From positions 310,001 to 374,000 of the forward strand of contig NZ_JAINRC010000008.1 in assembly GCF_020400655.1 (NCBI RefSeq): a stretch of DNA of 64,000 bases. The letters run 5' to 3'. The translations under genes and the position numbers were made by a program. Below the pieces are notes generated by a model, which had not been told where the DNA came from, did not search any database, and saw only the letters and a program-made list of their open reading frames with translations. Shown piece by piece: positions 27,000-34,862 of the stretch. The DNA is from Streptomyces spinosus. GTDB taxonomy: Bacteria > Actinomycetota > Actinomycetes > Streptomycetales > Streptomycetaceae. Every line of letters starts with the position of its first letter. Position 1 is the stretch's first letter.

Positions 27000-27287
27000 A
27001 TGAAATCCCTGAAGGCCGCCGCCGTAGTCGCGGGTTCCGTGGCCCTTGCCGGCGTCGCCGCACCCGCGTTCGCCTACGACGCCCACCACCTGCCGCCCAT
27101 GAGCGTCAACGGCGCGCTCGACCAGCTCACGCAGCAGCCGCCCACCGTGCAGGACCTGATGCCGCTACAGCACCAGTCGAACGCGCTCGACACGGAGAAG
27201 AAGGGGTCCGTGCTGAGCCGGCTGAAGGACGTCACCACAACCGTCAACCACCGTCCGCTGCTCGGTGGCCTGCCCCTGAAGCGCTGA
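27000..27287 (+). CDS. Small secreted protein, unknown function
   Basis: A 95-residue protein with a clear signal peptide (MKSLKAAAVVAGSVALAGVAAPAFA, cleaved near 25) and a 70-residue mature part (YDAHHLPPMSVNGALDQLTQQPP...). The mature part has no cysteines. The start follows a GAAAGGA site. I recognise no domain; abundant small secreted proteins in this neighbourhood act in aerial-surface assembly, so a role there is possible but unproven. Confidence 0.7.
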   Translation: MKSLKAAAVVAGSVALAGVAAPAFAYDAHHLPPMSVNGALDQLTQQPPTVQDLMPLQHQSNALDTEKKGSVLSRLKDVTTTVNHRPLLGGLPLKR

Positions 27288-27446
27288 CGCCGTCCGTCCC
27301 GTCCGGGCCGGTCCCGCAGCCACGCGGAGCCGGCCCTCGGTGTGTGACGGGTCCGCATCCCCCCATCGAGTGGAGTGGCCCGGGACGCTGCTCCGGAAGG
27401 GTGACGAACCGCCAGGCACGCGACGGCCCGTCGATAGGGTCGCGCG

Positions 27447-27959
27447 GTGACCTCAGCACCCAGCGGAATCCTCCCCTTCCGCCCCTTGCGCGCCACCGAC
27501 CTCGGTACGCTCGCCCTGCTCGCCTGGATGGCCAGGAACGAGGAGGGCGCGGGCAGAACCCCCTGCCTGCTCGCCTGCTCCCTCGGTGACGGGCCGGGCG
27601 GCCCGCAGGGCGCGTCCGCCGCCGTGGCACGGCTTCTGGACGACATGCGCCTGCCGGTCGGCGGCGATCCCGTCGACGGCACCACCCGGCCGAGCCTGAA
27701 GGTCAGCATGCTGGTCGTCGCCGGCCAGATCGTCCTGCAGATGCCGGACGTCACCACTCAGGTCACGCCGCCGGCGGAGTGGCTGGAGGCGGTCGGGAGA
27801 CTCGGATACACCTACTTCATGTTCACCACCCGCGTCTGCCCCACGACCGGCCCCCGCCGACCGGTCGCGGGCGCGGAGCTGGCCGCGTTCGCGGGAGCCC
27901 CGGAGACGACGAACGCCGCCGCGCACGTCTACCTGCCCGCCCGCAGCCTGCGTGCCTGA
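27447..27959 (+). CDS. DUF5949-like protein
   Basis: A 170-residue probably cytoplasmic protein starting at GTG. Segments GTLALLAWMARNEEGAGRTPCLL and KVSMLVVAGQIVLQMPDVTTQV resemble the Streptomyces-specific DUF5949 family (from memory). No catalytic motif is visible. It is flanked by secreted-protein genes on the same strand but with gaps of more than 150 bp, so it is likely separately expressed. Confidence 0.65.
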   Translation: MTSAPSGILPFRPLRATDLGTLALLAWMARNEEGAGRTPCLLACSLGDGPGGPQGASAAVARLLDDMRLPVGGDPVDGTTRPSLKVSMLVVAGQIVLQMPDVTTQVTPPAEWLEAVGRLGYTYFMFTTRVCPTTGPRRPVAGAELAAFAGAPETTNAAAHVYLPARSLRA

Positions 27960-28260
27960 TGTCCCGGCACGCGGCCGGAAGCGGCGGGCTCGCCCCCTCG
28001 CCCGTCCGCACGCCTCGTCCTTCCGAGGCCGGGTGCCGCTTCGGCGTCGGGCTCCGTTCATGGCTGCGGGGTGTTCCGCTCGTGTGTTCCGCTCGTGCGT
28101 CCCGGCGCGGTCGGGACACCGGCGCCGACCTCCGCCGGTGGGACTTCTGGACGAGCCGACTATTACGGCACTCGGGGGAATCGCGAAATGAAGGCGTTTT
28201 CCGCTCGTTACCCGGTACGGACCTCCAACCCCCGCATCTCCGAAAGGGACCGTACCTGAC
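27960..28260. promoter_or_regulatory. Intergenic stretch upstream of a secreted-protein gene
   Basis: About 300 bp with no convincing gene. It includes a small tandem duplication near 28070-28100 (GTGTTCCGCTCGTG followed by TTCCGCTCGTGCG). An AAAGGGA ribosome-binding site precedes the next start. Confidence 0.35.
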
Positions 28261-28773
28261 ATGAAGCCGACCACCCGAGGAATCCTTGCCGCCGTCGTCA
28301 CGGGCGTCGCGGCCACCGTGGGGGCCACTGCCCCGGCCGTGGCGGCCGGTACGGTCCCCGTCCCCGTGCCCCTGGGCGGCGCCTCCACGGCGCTCGGCAC
28401 GGAGGTGCCGAGGCTCGGCGCCGAACTGCCGCTGCCGAAGCCGGGCGCCCCCGACGGACCCCGGTACGTCACAGGCCGGCTCCTCCCGGACCGGACCCTG
28501 CCCCGGCTGCCGGTGACCAGCGGGCTGCCCGGCCTCGCCGCCAGGGCTCCGCTGCCGCACCTCCTGGACGAGGGCTTCGACCACGTCGACGTGGACTCAC
28601 CCACCGGCGACCTGCGAGCCCTCACCCCCGGCCTGTCCCTGGACGCCCCCCTGACCACGCCCGGCGGGGGCGGAGCCGGTCTGCCGGGCGCCAAGGTTCC
28701 GCAGGCGGCCGTCCTTCCCCCGGTCCTGCGGACCGCCGCGGACGGCGAGGCCGGCATGGGTCCGGGACTGTAG
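28261..28773 (+). CDS. Secreted protein, unknown function
   Basis: A 170-residue protein with a signal peptide ending near AVAA (residue 29) and a Pro/Leu/Gly-rich, cysteine-free mature region, e.g. GTVPVPVPLGGASTALGTEV and DEGFDHVDVDSPTGDL. No family recognised. It sits just upstream of melC1 on the same strand, within the group of small secreted proteins between the chaplins. Confidence 0.62.
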   Translation: MKPTTRGILAAVVTGVAATVGATAPAVAAGTVPVPVPLGGASTALGTEVPRLGAELPLPKPGAPDGPRYVTGRLLPDRTLPRLPVTSGLPGLAARAPLPHLLDEGFDHVDVDSPTGDLRALTPGLSLDAPLTTPGGGGAGLPGAKVPQAAVLPPVLRTAADGEAGMGPGL

Positions 28774-28874
28774 CCGGGCACCGCCGTACCCGCCGTATGG
28801 CCCCCCGGCGGTGACTCCGCGCGCTCCCGGCCGGTTAGCCGGTACGAACACCGTGAACCAGAGGAGGAGCGAGC

Positions 28875-29378
28875 ATGGTCGTCGGCATGGGCGGAGCAGG
28901 GGCCACGGCGCAGCGGCGGGCCGGGGCGGAGGCGGCCGGACCGTCCCGGCGGGAGACGGCGCGGGGGCTGCTGGCGTCCGCCACCGCGCTGGCACTCGCG
29001 CCGCTCGTCGCCGCCTCCCGGCCGGCACCCCCGGCGGAGGACCCCGGCCGCAGCTCCTTCGACGAGAGCTACCGGGGCCGCCGGATCCGCGGTATCCCGG
29101 TGCCCGCCGCGGGTCACGAGGAGGGCGGCATCGAGTGGCGGATCACCGTCGACGGCAGACCGCTGCACCTGATGCGCCGGGCCGACGGCACCTGGCTGAG
29201 CATGATCGACCACTACACGTCGTACCGGACGCCGCTGGAGGCGACCCGGGCGGCCGTGGACGAGATCGGGCCCGGCCAACGGCTGCGCGACCTGGCGCCG
29301 CACCCGTTCGGCGGACACTCCGGCGCGGGCACCGGGGAACAGGCGCACCAGGGGGGCCGGCATGACGTACGTGCGTAA
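28875..29378 (+). CDS. melC1: Tyrosinase co-factor protein MelC1
   Basis: A 167-residue copper chaperone (caddie) for tyrosinase. It carries a twin-arginine-type signal (SRRETARGLLASATALALAPL); because MelC2 has no signal, MelC1 carries it out through Tat. The conserved core includes FDESYRGRRIRGIP and DHYTSYRTPLEATRAAVDEIG, whose tyrosine enters the tyrosinase active site. It overlaps melC2 by 17 bp, so the two are translationally coupled. Confidence 0.9.
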   Translation: MVVGMGGAGATAQRRAGAEAAGPSRRETARGLLASATALALAPLVAASRPAPPAEDPGRSSFDESYRGRRIRGIPVPAAGHEEGGIEWRITVDGRPLHLMRRADGTWLSMIDHYTSYRTPLEATRAAVDEIGPGQRLRDLAPHPFGGHSGAGTGEQAHQGGRHDVRA

Positions 29379-30228
29379 GGACGTCAGCACGCTCACCGCG
29401 GGCGAGCGACGACGGTTCGTGGACGCGCTGCTGACGCTGAAACGGCGCGGTGAGTACGACGAGTTCGTGCGCCTGCACATCGACTTCTACACCGCCGACG
29501 GCGAGCACGGGCTGCGCACCGCCCACATGGCACCGTCCTTCCTGCCCTGGCACCGCAGGTTCCTGCTGGAACTGGAGCGAGCGCTGCGCCGCGTCGACGC
29601 CTCGGTGACGGTGCCGTACTGGGACTGGACCCGGGACCGTACGACGTCCTCGGTGCCGTGGACGAAGGACCTGCTCGGCGGGAACGGCCGCCGTTCCGAC
29701 CGGCAGGTGATGACCGGTCCGTTCGCCTACGCGGCGGGCCACTGGACCCTCAGGGAGGGCGTCACCGACGGCAGGTTCCTCACCCGGGACCTCGGCCGCT
29801 CCGCTGCACCACTCCGGCTGCCCACCCGGAGCGAGCTGCGGTGGGCACTGGACGACCCCGTCTACGACGCCTGGCCCTGGGACTCGACCGTGCGCAAGGG
29901 CTTCCGCAACAAGCTGGAGGGCTGGGGGACCGGCAGCGGCAGCGGCTCCTGGAAGAACCACAACCGGGTGCACCGGTGGGTCGGCGGCGCCATGCTCGGC
30001 GGCGCGTCCGTCAACGACCCGGTGTTCTGGCTCCACCACGCCTTCGTGGACCTGCAGTGGTACCGCTGGCAGCGGGCCCACCGCAACCACCGCTACCTCC
30101 CGGCCGAGCCGCCCGGTAGCTCCGACGCACAGCACCACCGGGTCATCGCCCGGCACGAGAAGCTGCCGCCGTGGGACGAGACGCCGGACCAGCTTGAGGA
30201 CGTGAGCCGGATCTACCGGTACGCGTGA
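29362..30228 (+). CDS. melC2: Tyrosinase MelC2
   Basis: A 288-residue type-3 copper enzyme that oxidises tyrosine to dopaquinone for melanin. CuA ligands are His39, His55 and His64 (RLHID, RTAHMAPSFLPWH); CuB ligands are His200, His204 and His226 (WKNHNRVH, FWLHHAF). Family markers PYWDWT and GPFAY are present. It is about 15 residues longer than typical MelC2, mainly through a GTGSGSGSW insert before CuB. Secreted as a complex with MelC1. Confidence 0.94.
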   Translation: MTYVRKDVSTLTAGERRRFVDALLTLKRRGEYDEFVRLHIDFYTADGEHGLRTAHMAPSFLPWHRRFLLELERALRRVDASVTVPYWDWTRDRTTSSVPWTKDLLGGNGRRSDRQVMTGPFAYAAGHWTLREGVTDGRFLTRDLGRSAAPLRLPTRSELRWALDDPVYDAWPWDSTVRKGFRNKLEGWGTGSGSGSWKNHNRVHRWVGGAMLGGASVNDPVFWLHHAFVDLQWYRWQRAHRNHRYLPAEPPGSSDAQHHRVIARHEKLPPWDETPDQLEDVSRIYRYA

Positions 30229-30273
30229 GCAGCCGGTACGCGCGCACGTGCCCGCGTACCGGGCGGGAACGGC

Positions 30274-30306
30274 AAGAGCCCCGGCGTTCGGGGTGCCGGG
30301 GCTCTT
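30274..30306. terminator. Bidirectional terminator between melC2 and the chaplin
   Basis: AAGAGCCCCGGC pairs exactly with GCCGGGGCTCTT around a 9-nt loop. The A/T flanks suit termination in both directions; the two genes converge here. Confidence 0.85.
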
Positions 30307-30326
30307 GTCCGCGGGTGCCGACCCGC

Positions 30327-30620
30327 TCAGTTGCCGTAGCCGCCCTGACCAGGACCGGGGTTGCCGGCCTTGCCGTGGCCGCCGTCGTTGACACAGGCGT
30401 TGCCGAAGGCCGGGTTCAGCAGCCCGACGATGTCCACGGTGTTCCCGCACACGTTGACCGGGACGTGCACCGGAACCTGGATCACATTGCCGGACAGCAC
30501 GCCCGGCGAGCCGACGGCCGCACCCTCGGCACCTGCGTCGGCCAGGGCCAGCCCGGCCCCGCCGACCACCACGGCACCGGTGCCGAGCGCGACACCGGCC
30601 GCCTTCGCGATGCGAGACAT
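30327..30620 (-). CDS. chpG: Short chaplin with Gly-rich tail (ChpG-like)
   Basis: A 97-residue secreted protein: signal peptide to about residue 27, chaplin core SPGVLSGNVIQVPVHVPVN with Cys58 and Cys76, then a GHGKAGNPGPGQGGYGN tail. The Gly/Tyr-rich tail and location beside melC2 match ChpG in S. coelicolor from memory. The ATG at 30620 follows a GGAGAA site; an upstream in-frame ATG is ignored because the signal peptide starts here. Confidence 0.88.
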   Translation of the reverse strand: MSRIAKAAGVALGTGAVVVGGAGLALADAGAEGAAVGSPGVLSGNVIQVPVHVPVNVCGNTVDIVGLLNPAFGNACVNDGGHGKAGNPGPGQGGYGN

Positions 30621-30823
30621 CACGTTCTCCTTCTGTAGCTCGGTAAACGCGACGGCGGAGCAGCCGCCGCACTTCCCGTTCAACGGCGCCGCACCGGGCT
30701 GGTCACGGTGATCAGCGGGGGATCACTCTTTTAACAGGCAGGCCGGGCGGGGTGGGGGCTGCCGGGCGGGGCCGGGGTGTAAATCCACGGGCGTCGGCCG
30801 GGATCCGCCCCTACCCTCCGGGT

Positions 30824-31402
30824 GTGGACACGGACAACGTTCCCGGTGACGTTCCCGACGCGGACGAGCGGTCACGGCAACTGATCGGTCTGCTCGTCGA
30901 GGAGAACAGGCTGCGGGCCTTCGCGGCGGTGGCGCTGGGCGCGCGCAGCACCCGGCAGGTGGCCGAGACGGCGGGCCTCCCGCTCAAGGACACCGCCCTC
31001 GCCCTGCTCAGACTGCGCGAGCAGGGTGCCGTGACGGACGGCGGGGAGGACGGTCTGGCCGTCGCCCACGACCTGCTGCGCGAACTCGCCCGCCCGCGGG
31101 GAGCGGAGCGCTCCGCGCGCCCCGCCGCGGGCGACGTGGTGGCCACCTTCGTCCGGGACGGGCGTCTGCTGCGGCTGCCGGCCCAGTGGACCCGCAAGCA
31201 GCAGGTGCTCCGGCACATCGCCGAGCGGACCTTCGAGCCGGGGGTCGCCTACCCGGAACGGGTCGTGAACGAGCGGCTGCGGGCCTGGTGCGAGGGCTCC
31301 GACGGGATCGACCATGTGACGCTCCGGCGGTACCTCGTGGACCTGCACGAACTGCGCCGGAGCGAGGGCGTCTACGAACGCGTACGGCCTCCGGCCGCTT
31401 GA
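30824..31402 (+). CDS. DUF2087-type protein (putative transcriptional regulator)
   Basis: A 192-residue protein starting at GTG. Its N-terminal half reads like a winged-helix (VALGARSTRQVAETAGLPLKDTALALLRLREQG), and the C-terminal half (RLPAQWTRKQQVLRHIAERTFEPGVAYPERVVNERL, TLRRYLVDLHELRRSEGVYER) matches DUF2087. This combination is common in actinobacterial proteins presumed to bind DNA; the target is unknown. Confidence 0.78.
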   Translation: MDTDNVPGDVPDADERSRQLIGLLVEENRLRAFAAVALGARSTRQVAETAGLPLKDTALALLRLREQGAVTDGGEDGLAVAHDLLRELARPRGAERSARPAAGDVVATFVRDGRLLRLPAQWTRKQQVLRHIAERTFEPGVAYPERVVNERLRAWCEGSDGIDHVTLRRYLVDLHELRRSEGVYERVRPPAA

Positions 31403-31429
31403 CGGGGCGGCCGTGCCGGGATGCGCGCC

Positions 31430-31490
31430 GGGTCGGTCGTTGCGTGGTGCTTGACGGGTCGGTCGTGGCGTGGTGCTTGACGGGTCGGCC
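31430..31490. repeat. Two-copy tandem repeat of about 26 bp
   Basis: The unit GTCGGTCGTKGCGTGGTGCT (plus TGACGG) occurs twice back to back between the DUF2087 gene and the dehydrogenase, with partial copies on either side. It is noncoding as far as I can see. Confidence 0.6.
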
Positions 31491-31534
31491 CGTGCCGTAG
31501 TGCCCGGCTGGGCGGGCCTGTCGTGCCGCGGTCT

Positions 31535-32494
31535 TCAGGGCAGCCGGCGTACGGGGGAGCCCGCCAGATAGGCCTGGATGTCCTCCACGGCCTGGCCGTA
31601 GTACGTCGTGTAGTTGGCGTGGGAGACGTAGCCGAGATGGGGCGTGGCGAGGAGGCGCGGCGCGGTGCGCATCGGATGACCGTCCGGCAGCGGCTCGACG
31701 TCGAAGACGTCCACGCCGGCGCCGGCGATACGGCCCTCGTGCAGCGCGGCCAGCAGAGCGTCCTGGTCGACGATCGCGGCACGGGAGGTGTTGACGAGGT
31801 AGGCGGTCGGCTTCATCAGGGCGAGCTCGGCGGCGCCGACGAGGCCGCGGGTACGGTCACCGAGCGCGAGGTGGACGGACACGAAGTCGCTGTCGCGGAG
31901 CAACTCCTCCTTCGACCCGGCGAGTTCGACGCCCGCCTCCTCGGCACGCTTCCCGGTGAGGTTCTGGCTCCACGCGCTGACGCGCATCCCGAAGGCGAGG
32001 CCGACCTGGGCGACCCGGCCGCCGATCTTCCCCAGCCCGAGCAGACCCAGCCGGCGCCCGTGCAGATCGGCGCCGACGGTCGACTGCCAGGGCCCGTCGC
32101 CGCGCAGCGCGTTGCTCTCCTGCACGATCCCACGGGCCAGGCCGAGCAGCAGCGCCCAGGTCAGCTCGACGGGCGGGGTGCTGGAACTCGCCGTACCGCA
32201 CACGGTGACGCCGTGCGCCTCGGCGGCGGCGTAGTCGATGACGCTGTTGCGCATCCCGGAGGCGATGAGCAGCCTCAGCCGGGGGAGGCGGGCGATCAGC
32301 GAGCCGGGGAAAGGGACGCGTTCGCGCAAGGTCACGACGATGTCGTACTCGGCGAGCGCCGCGGCGAGGGCGTCCTCTCCATCGAGGTGCTCGCGCAGCG
32401 CGACGACCTCCACCTGGTCCTCGATCACCGACCAGTCGGCCAACCGGGTCGCCACACCCTGGAAGTCGTCCAGCACCACACAGCGAAGTCGCAC
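31535..32494 (-). CDS. D-isomer-specific 2-hydroxyacid dehydrogenase
   Basis: A 319-residue NAD-dependent oxidoreductase. The nucleotide-binding motif is GLGKIG; the catalytic Arg is in NTSRAAIVDQDAL, the Glu in DVFDVEPLP and the His in TPHLGY. Substrate could be glyoxylate, hydroxypyruvate or phosphoglycerate-like; the sequence does not decide. It starts at GTG. It appears monocistronic. Confidence 0.87.
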   Translation of the reverse strand: MRLRCVVLDDFQGVATRLADWSVIEDQVEVVALREHLDGEDALAAALAEYDIVVTLRERVPFPGSLIARLPRLRLLIASGMRNSVIDYAAAEAHGVTVCGTASSSTPPVELTWALLLGLARGIVQESNALRGDGPWQSTVGADLHGRRLGLLGLGKIGGRVAQVGLAFGMRVSAWSQNLTGKRAEEAGVELAGSKEELLRDSDFVSVHLALGDRTRGLVGAAELALMKPTAYLVNTSRAAIVDQDALLAALHEGRIAGAGVDVFDVEPLPDGHPMRTAPRLLATPHLGYVSHANYTTYYGQAVEDIQAYLAGSPVRRLP

Positions 32495-32575
32495 GAGATC
32501 TCCCTCCCGTCCGGCGACTCTAGCGCGCCCCTGAACACCCCTCCCCGCCGGTCCCGCACCACCCGACGCCCCCTC

Positions 32576-32809
32576 TCACCGCTCCCGCCTGCCCAGCCAC
32601 GCCACACACCCCCACCGCATGAGGCCGCCGACACCGAGGCCCACGAGCACTGCTCCCCAGTCGATGACATGGGGGAGGCCGGGAAAGAACGCGAAGAACG
32701 TCAGGGCTCCCACGAGCCCCACCGCGAACGCAACCCCACCGACCCACCGCCGGCGCGCACCTTCCGCGCGCCCCTGCCTCTGCCCCGGGCCTCGCTCCTG
32801 CTCACTCAT
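32576..32809 (-). CDS. Small membrane protein
   Basis: A 77-residue protein with two hydrophobic segments (WVGGVAFAVGLVGALTFFAFF and DWGAVLVGLGVGGLM) separated by a short loop, and a basic C-terminus. No family recognised. It begins at ATG (MSEQERG). The upstream secreted-protein gene ends 7 bp before this start, so the two may be co-transcribed. Confidence 0.55.
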   Translation of the reverse strand: MSEQERGPGQRQGRAEGARRRWVGGVAFAVGLVGALTFFAFFPGLPHVIDWGAVLVGLGVGGLMRWGCVAWLGRRER

Positions 32810-32816
32810 GACCGAC

Positions 32817-33380
32817 TCACTTGGTGATGTGGTGACACTGGCTGACGCGTCGCACGCCGTTGACGTAGAGGTGAGCACACGTCCTGCCAAAACGAGGGAG
32901 GGTCTGGGGAGAGTTGTTCCGCATGGGGTCGATCTTGCACTCACTGTGCGTCTTGCCTCGTGAGGTGCGGTAGGTGCGGTAGGTGCGGTTGTCGGTGTCG
33001 GCGTAGGTGAAGTCGATGCGCCAGTTGCAGAAGCCGCTGCTGAGGGCCGCGACGAAGGCGCAGTCGACGCCGGCGTTCTGGTAAGTGATCTTCCTGCCGT
33101 GGCAGCGGACGATGTGCGTGAACATGCAACCGGTCGGCACCTTCACGGTCATGCCGCCCACGCTGTACTCGAAGGTCCGCACGGGCGTCGAGCCCAAGGC
33201 TGTCGCGTGCGCGGTCGTTGGCGGGGCGAGGGCGAGGCACGCTGCGGCGGCCAGTGTCGGGACAACGCGCCTGAGGTACCGCAGGGACAGGTCGGTCCCC
33301 TTCCGATGATCGCTCGATGGACATCCGGGGCAACCGGGGGCCGCCGTGACCCGTTGCGGTGGGGCGGTCGGCTTCAGCAA
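32817..33380 (-). CDS. Small secreted cysteine-containing protein
   Basis: The reading frame gives up to 187 residues. A hydrophobic signal-like segment (RVVPTLAAAACLALAPPTTAHA) lies about 35-60 residues in, so the true start may be internal at a non-ATG codon; the boundary given is the only ATG. The mature part has six cysteines and motifs such as GCMFTHIVRCHG and CNWRIDFTYADTD, which suggests a disulfide-stabilised extracellular protein. Function unknown. Confidence 0.55.
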   Translation of the reverse strand: MLKPTAPPQRVTAAPGCPGCPSSDHRKGTDLSLRYLRRVVPTLAAAACLALAPPTTAHATALGSTPVRTFEYSVGGMTVKVPTGCMFTHIVRCHGRKITYQNAGVDCAFVAALSSGFCNWRIDFTYADTDNRTYRTYRTSRGKTHSECKIDPMRNNSPQTLPRFGRTCAHLYVNGVRRVSQCHHITK

Positions 33381-33458
33381 AGTGAGGGAACCTGACGGCG
33401 TCGGGCTGACGCGCGAAAACGTTCACGCCGCGTGCTCCGCTGATCCGATCAGCGAAAA

Positions 33459-33478
33459 GCCCTCCCGGACGGGAGGGC
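33459..33478 (-). terminator. Old tRNA-Arg terminator at the left island edge
   Basis: GCCCTCCC / GGGAGGGC hairpin followed on the minus strand by TTTT. It lies just downstream (minus sense) of the diverged tRNA-Arg 3' copy. A nearly identical hairpin sits at 56803-56822 beside the intact tRNA. Confidence 0.6.
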
Positions 33479-33496
33479 GGACCGGCACCGAAGGGG

Positions 33497-33531
33497 GGAC
33501 CCGAAGCTGCGGCCAAGCGCATGGAAGACGC
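33497..33531 (-). other. Diverged copy of the tRNA-Arg 3' end (old attachment site remnant)
   Basis: 35 bases that match the tRNA-Arg 3' half at 30 positions, including an unbroken 14-base run CTGCGGCCAAGCGC, with the terminator hairpin in the same relative place as at the intact tRNA. It marks the left edge of the mobile island; it is not a functional tRNA. Confidence 0.65.
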
Positions 33532-33663
33532 GAGCGGACGTCGTCGGCGTGCGCCGCCGGCACCTCGTCGGTACCGCGCTGGAGCGCTGAATGCCGCTGT
33601 CGCCCAGCTTCGTTGCCGCCGGCGTTGCTGTCCCCGCCCCCGGCCGCAGCTTCCGGGTACTGC

Positions 33664-34092
33664 TCAGATCCGGCCGCCGGTCAGCCGGGTGAGGGGACCG
33701 TGCGTGCGGCGCACCGCGCGACGACCCGCCAGGTATGACGTGGCACCCAGCGCCGACAACCCCGCGCCGACACCGGCGGCGAGGGCCTTCCGATGGGCGA
33801 TCACCGTCCATGCCGTCTTGGCGAAGGCCACGGCCTGACCCGAGGCGGCGACGACGGCCTGGCGTCCGGCTTGGACACGCTCGGCCGCACCGTGCACGAC
33901 CGCCGTGCTTGCCGAGGCCACGGGTTCGGCCTTCCGGGCCGCCGCCGACGCGACGTCACCGGTCTTCTCGGCCGCCTTGTCCGCCGCCCGTGACGCGGGA
34001 GCAGTCGCCTTCGCCGTGGCCTGCCGCGCCTTGGCGGACGCACCCCGCTTGGATACGGAACTTCCATTCGTGCCGCTGTTCGACTGACTCAT
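33664..34092 (-). CDS. Ala-rich membrane-anchored protein, unknown function
   Basis: A 142-residue protein: Ser/Lys/Ala-rich N-terminal 60 residues (repeated ATAKAT-, AADKAAEK-like runs), a helical middle, and a single hydrophobic segment near 100-123 (ALAAGVGAGLSALGATSYLAG) followed by RRAVRR. It may be a membrane-attached, helical, positively charged protein. No family recognised. It is the first gene inside the left island edge. Confidence 0.55.
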   Translation of the reverse strand: MSQSNSGTNGSSVSKRGASAKARQATAKATAPASRAADKAAEKTGDVASAAARKAEPVASASTAVVHGAAERVQAGRQAVVAASGQAVAFAKTAWTVIAHRKALAAGVGAGLSALGATSYLAGRRAVRRTHGPLTRLTGGRI

Positions 34093-34429
34093 AGAGTCCG
34101 CCTTGCCGCTCGCGCCGGTGGCAAACTCCCTCGGCTGCGGACCGGGCGATGCCGTCCGTGACCGTTACTCCGAAGCCCCCGGGGGACGTTGGGGGATCGG
34201 GACGGCTGCCGTAGCCGGTGCACCTCACTGCTGCACGGCTCGGGCGGCACGGCGGGCATGCGCGAGGTTGCCGCGGGTCTGCACCGTATCCGGGTGGGCC
34301 CGACCCGGCACGGCCAAGTGCTTGGAAGCCGCTCGGTGGATCACCAGTCACGCCGTTGCCGACCTGCTTGTCTCTGCATGCCACGCGTGTCACTGTCTGC
34401 ACCCAAGCGTCCTGGGTATCCGTCAGAGC

Positions 34430-34543
34430 ATGCATGCTCTCGTGGCCTACCGTTCATACGACGGCGCCGTCACGGTGTGGGCCTTCGTGGTCAGCGTCCT
34501 CATCGTGCTGGCGGCGGGTTGGTACATCCGGCGCCGTAGGTAG
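34430..34543 (+). CDS. Possible very small membrane protein
   Basis: A 37-residue frame (MHALVAYRSYDGAVTV...) with one strong hydrophobic helix (AFVVSVLIVLAAGWYI) and an RRRR C-terminus. It is well formed as a single-pass peptide but lacks a clear ribosome-binding site. The surrounding 34093-34860 stretch otherwise holds only remnants. Confidence 0.3.
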   Translation: MHALVAYRSYDGAVTVWAFVVSVLIVLAAGWYIRRRR

Positions 34544-34592
34544 GCCGATACCTACTGCCACCATGCGGCGGTCTCCGACCATCCCCTACTGA

Positions 34593-34633
34593 CGGTCGAT
34601 CGGAATCTCGTAGACGATCTCGCAGTGAGCGGC
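34593..34633 (-). pseudogene. Fragment of a GntR-family gene 3' end
   Basis: 41 bp that match 39586-39626, the last codons of the intact GntR gene, at 38 of 41 positions. It is joined directly to a transposase remnant, showing a past rearrangement. Confidence 0.6.
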
Positions 34634-34831
34634 TCACTCTGCTGCAGAGCCAACCCACTTCGTGGATCAACTGCCCCCCTCCTGCGACGCGGCTGGCTCT
34701 CCAACGTCGCCTTCAGCACCCCCGAACACCTCGTCCAGTGCATCCGGCGTGGCCTACGGCACCTCCAGTACCGCACCGAATTCATAGACGGCTGCCTCGC
34801 CGAGACCGGCCTGACAATCAGACCTACCTGA
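34634..34831 (+). pseudogene. IS630-like transposase C-terminal remnant
   Basis: The last 60 or so residues of a DDE transposase: WLSNVAFSTPEHLVQCI, RGLRHLQYRTEFIDGCLAETGL, then stop. The pattern resembles C-termini of IS630-type or helix-turn-helix DDE transposases. The rest of the gene is missing. Confidence 0.55.
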
Positions 34832-34862
34832 GTGGCCCGGCCACATCACGAGTTCAACCTCA
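34782..34862. repeat. 81-bp direct repeat, copy 1
   Basis: Matches 36304-36384 at 73 of 81 positions in the same orientation. It covers the transposase 3' end and reaches exactly to the stop codon of the QorB-like gene. Confidence 0.8.

Noticed and set aside
33497..33531. Possible second functional tRNA
   Set aside because: Only the 3' half resembles a tRNA and five of 35 bases differ; no acceptor or D arm can form.
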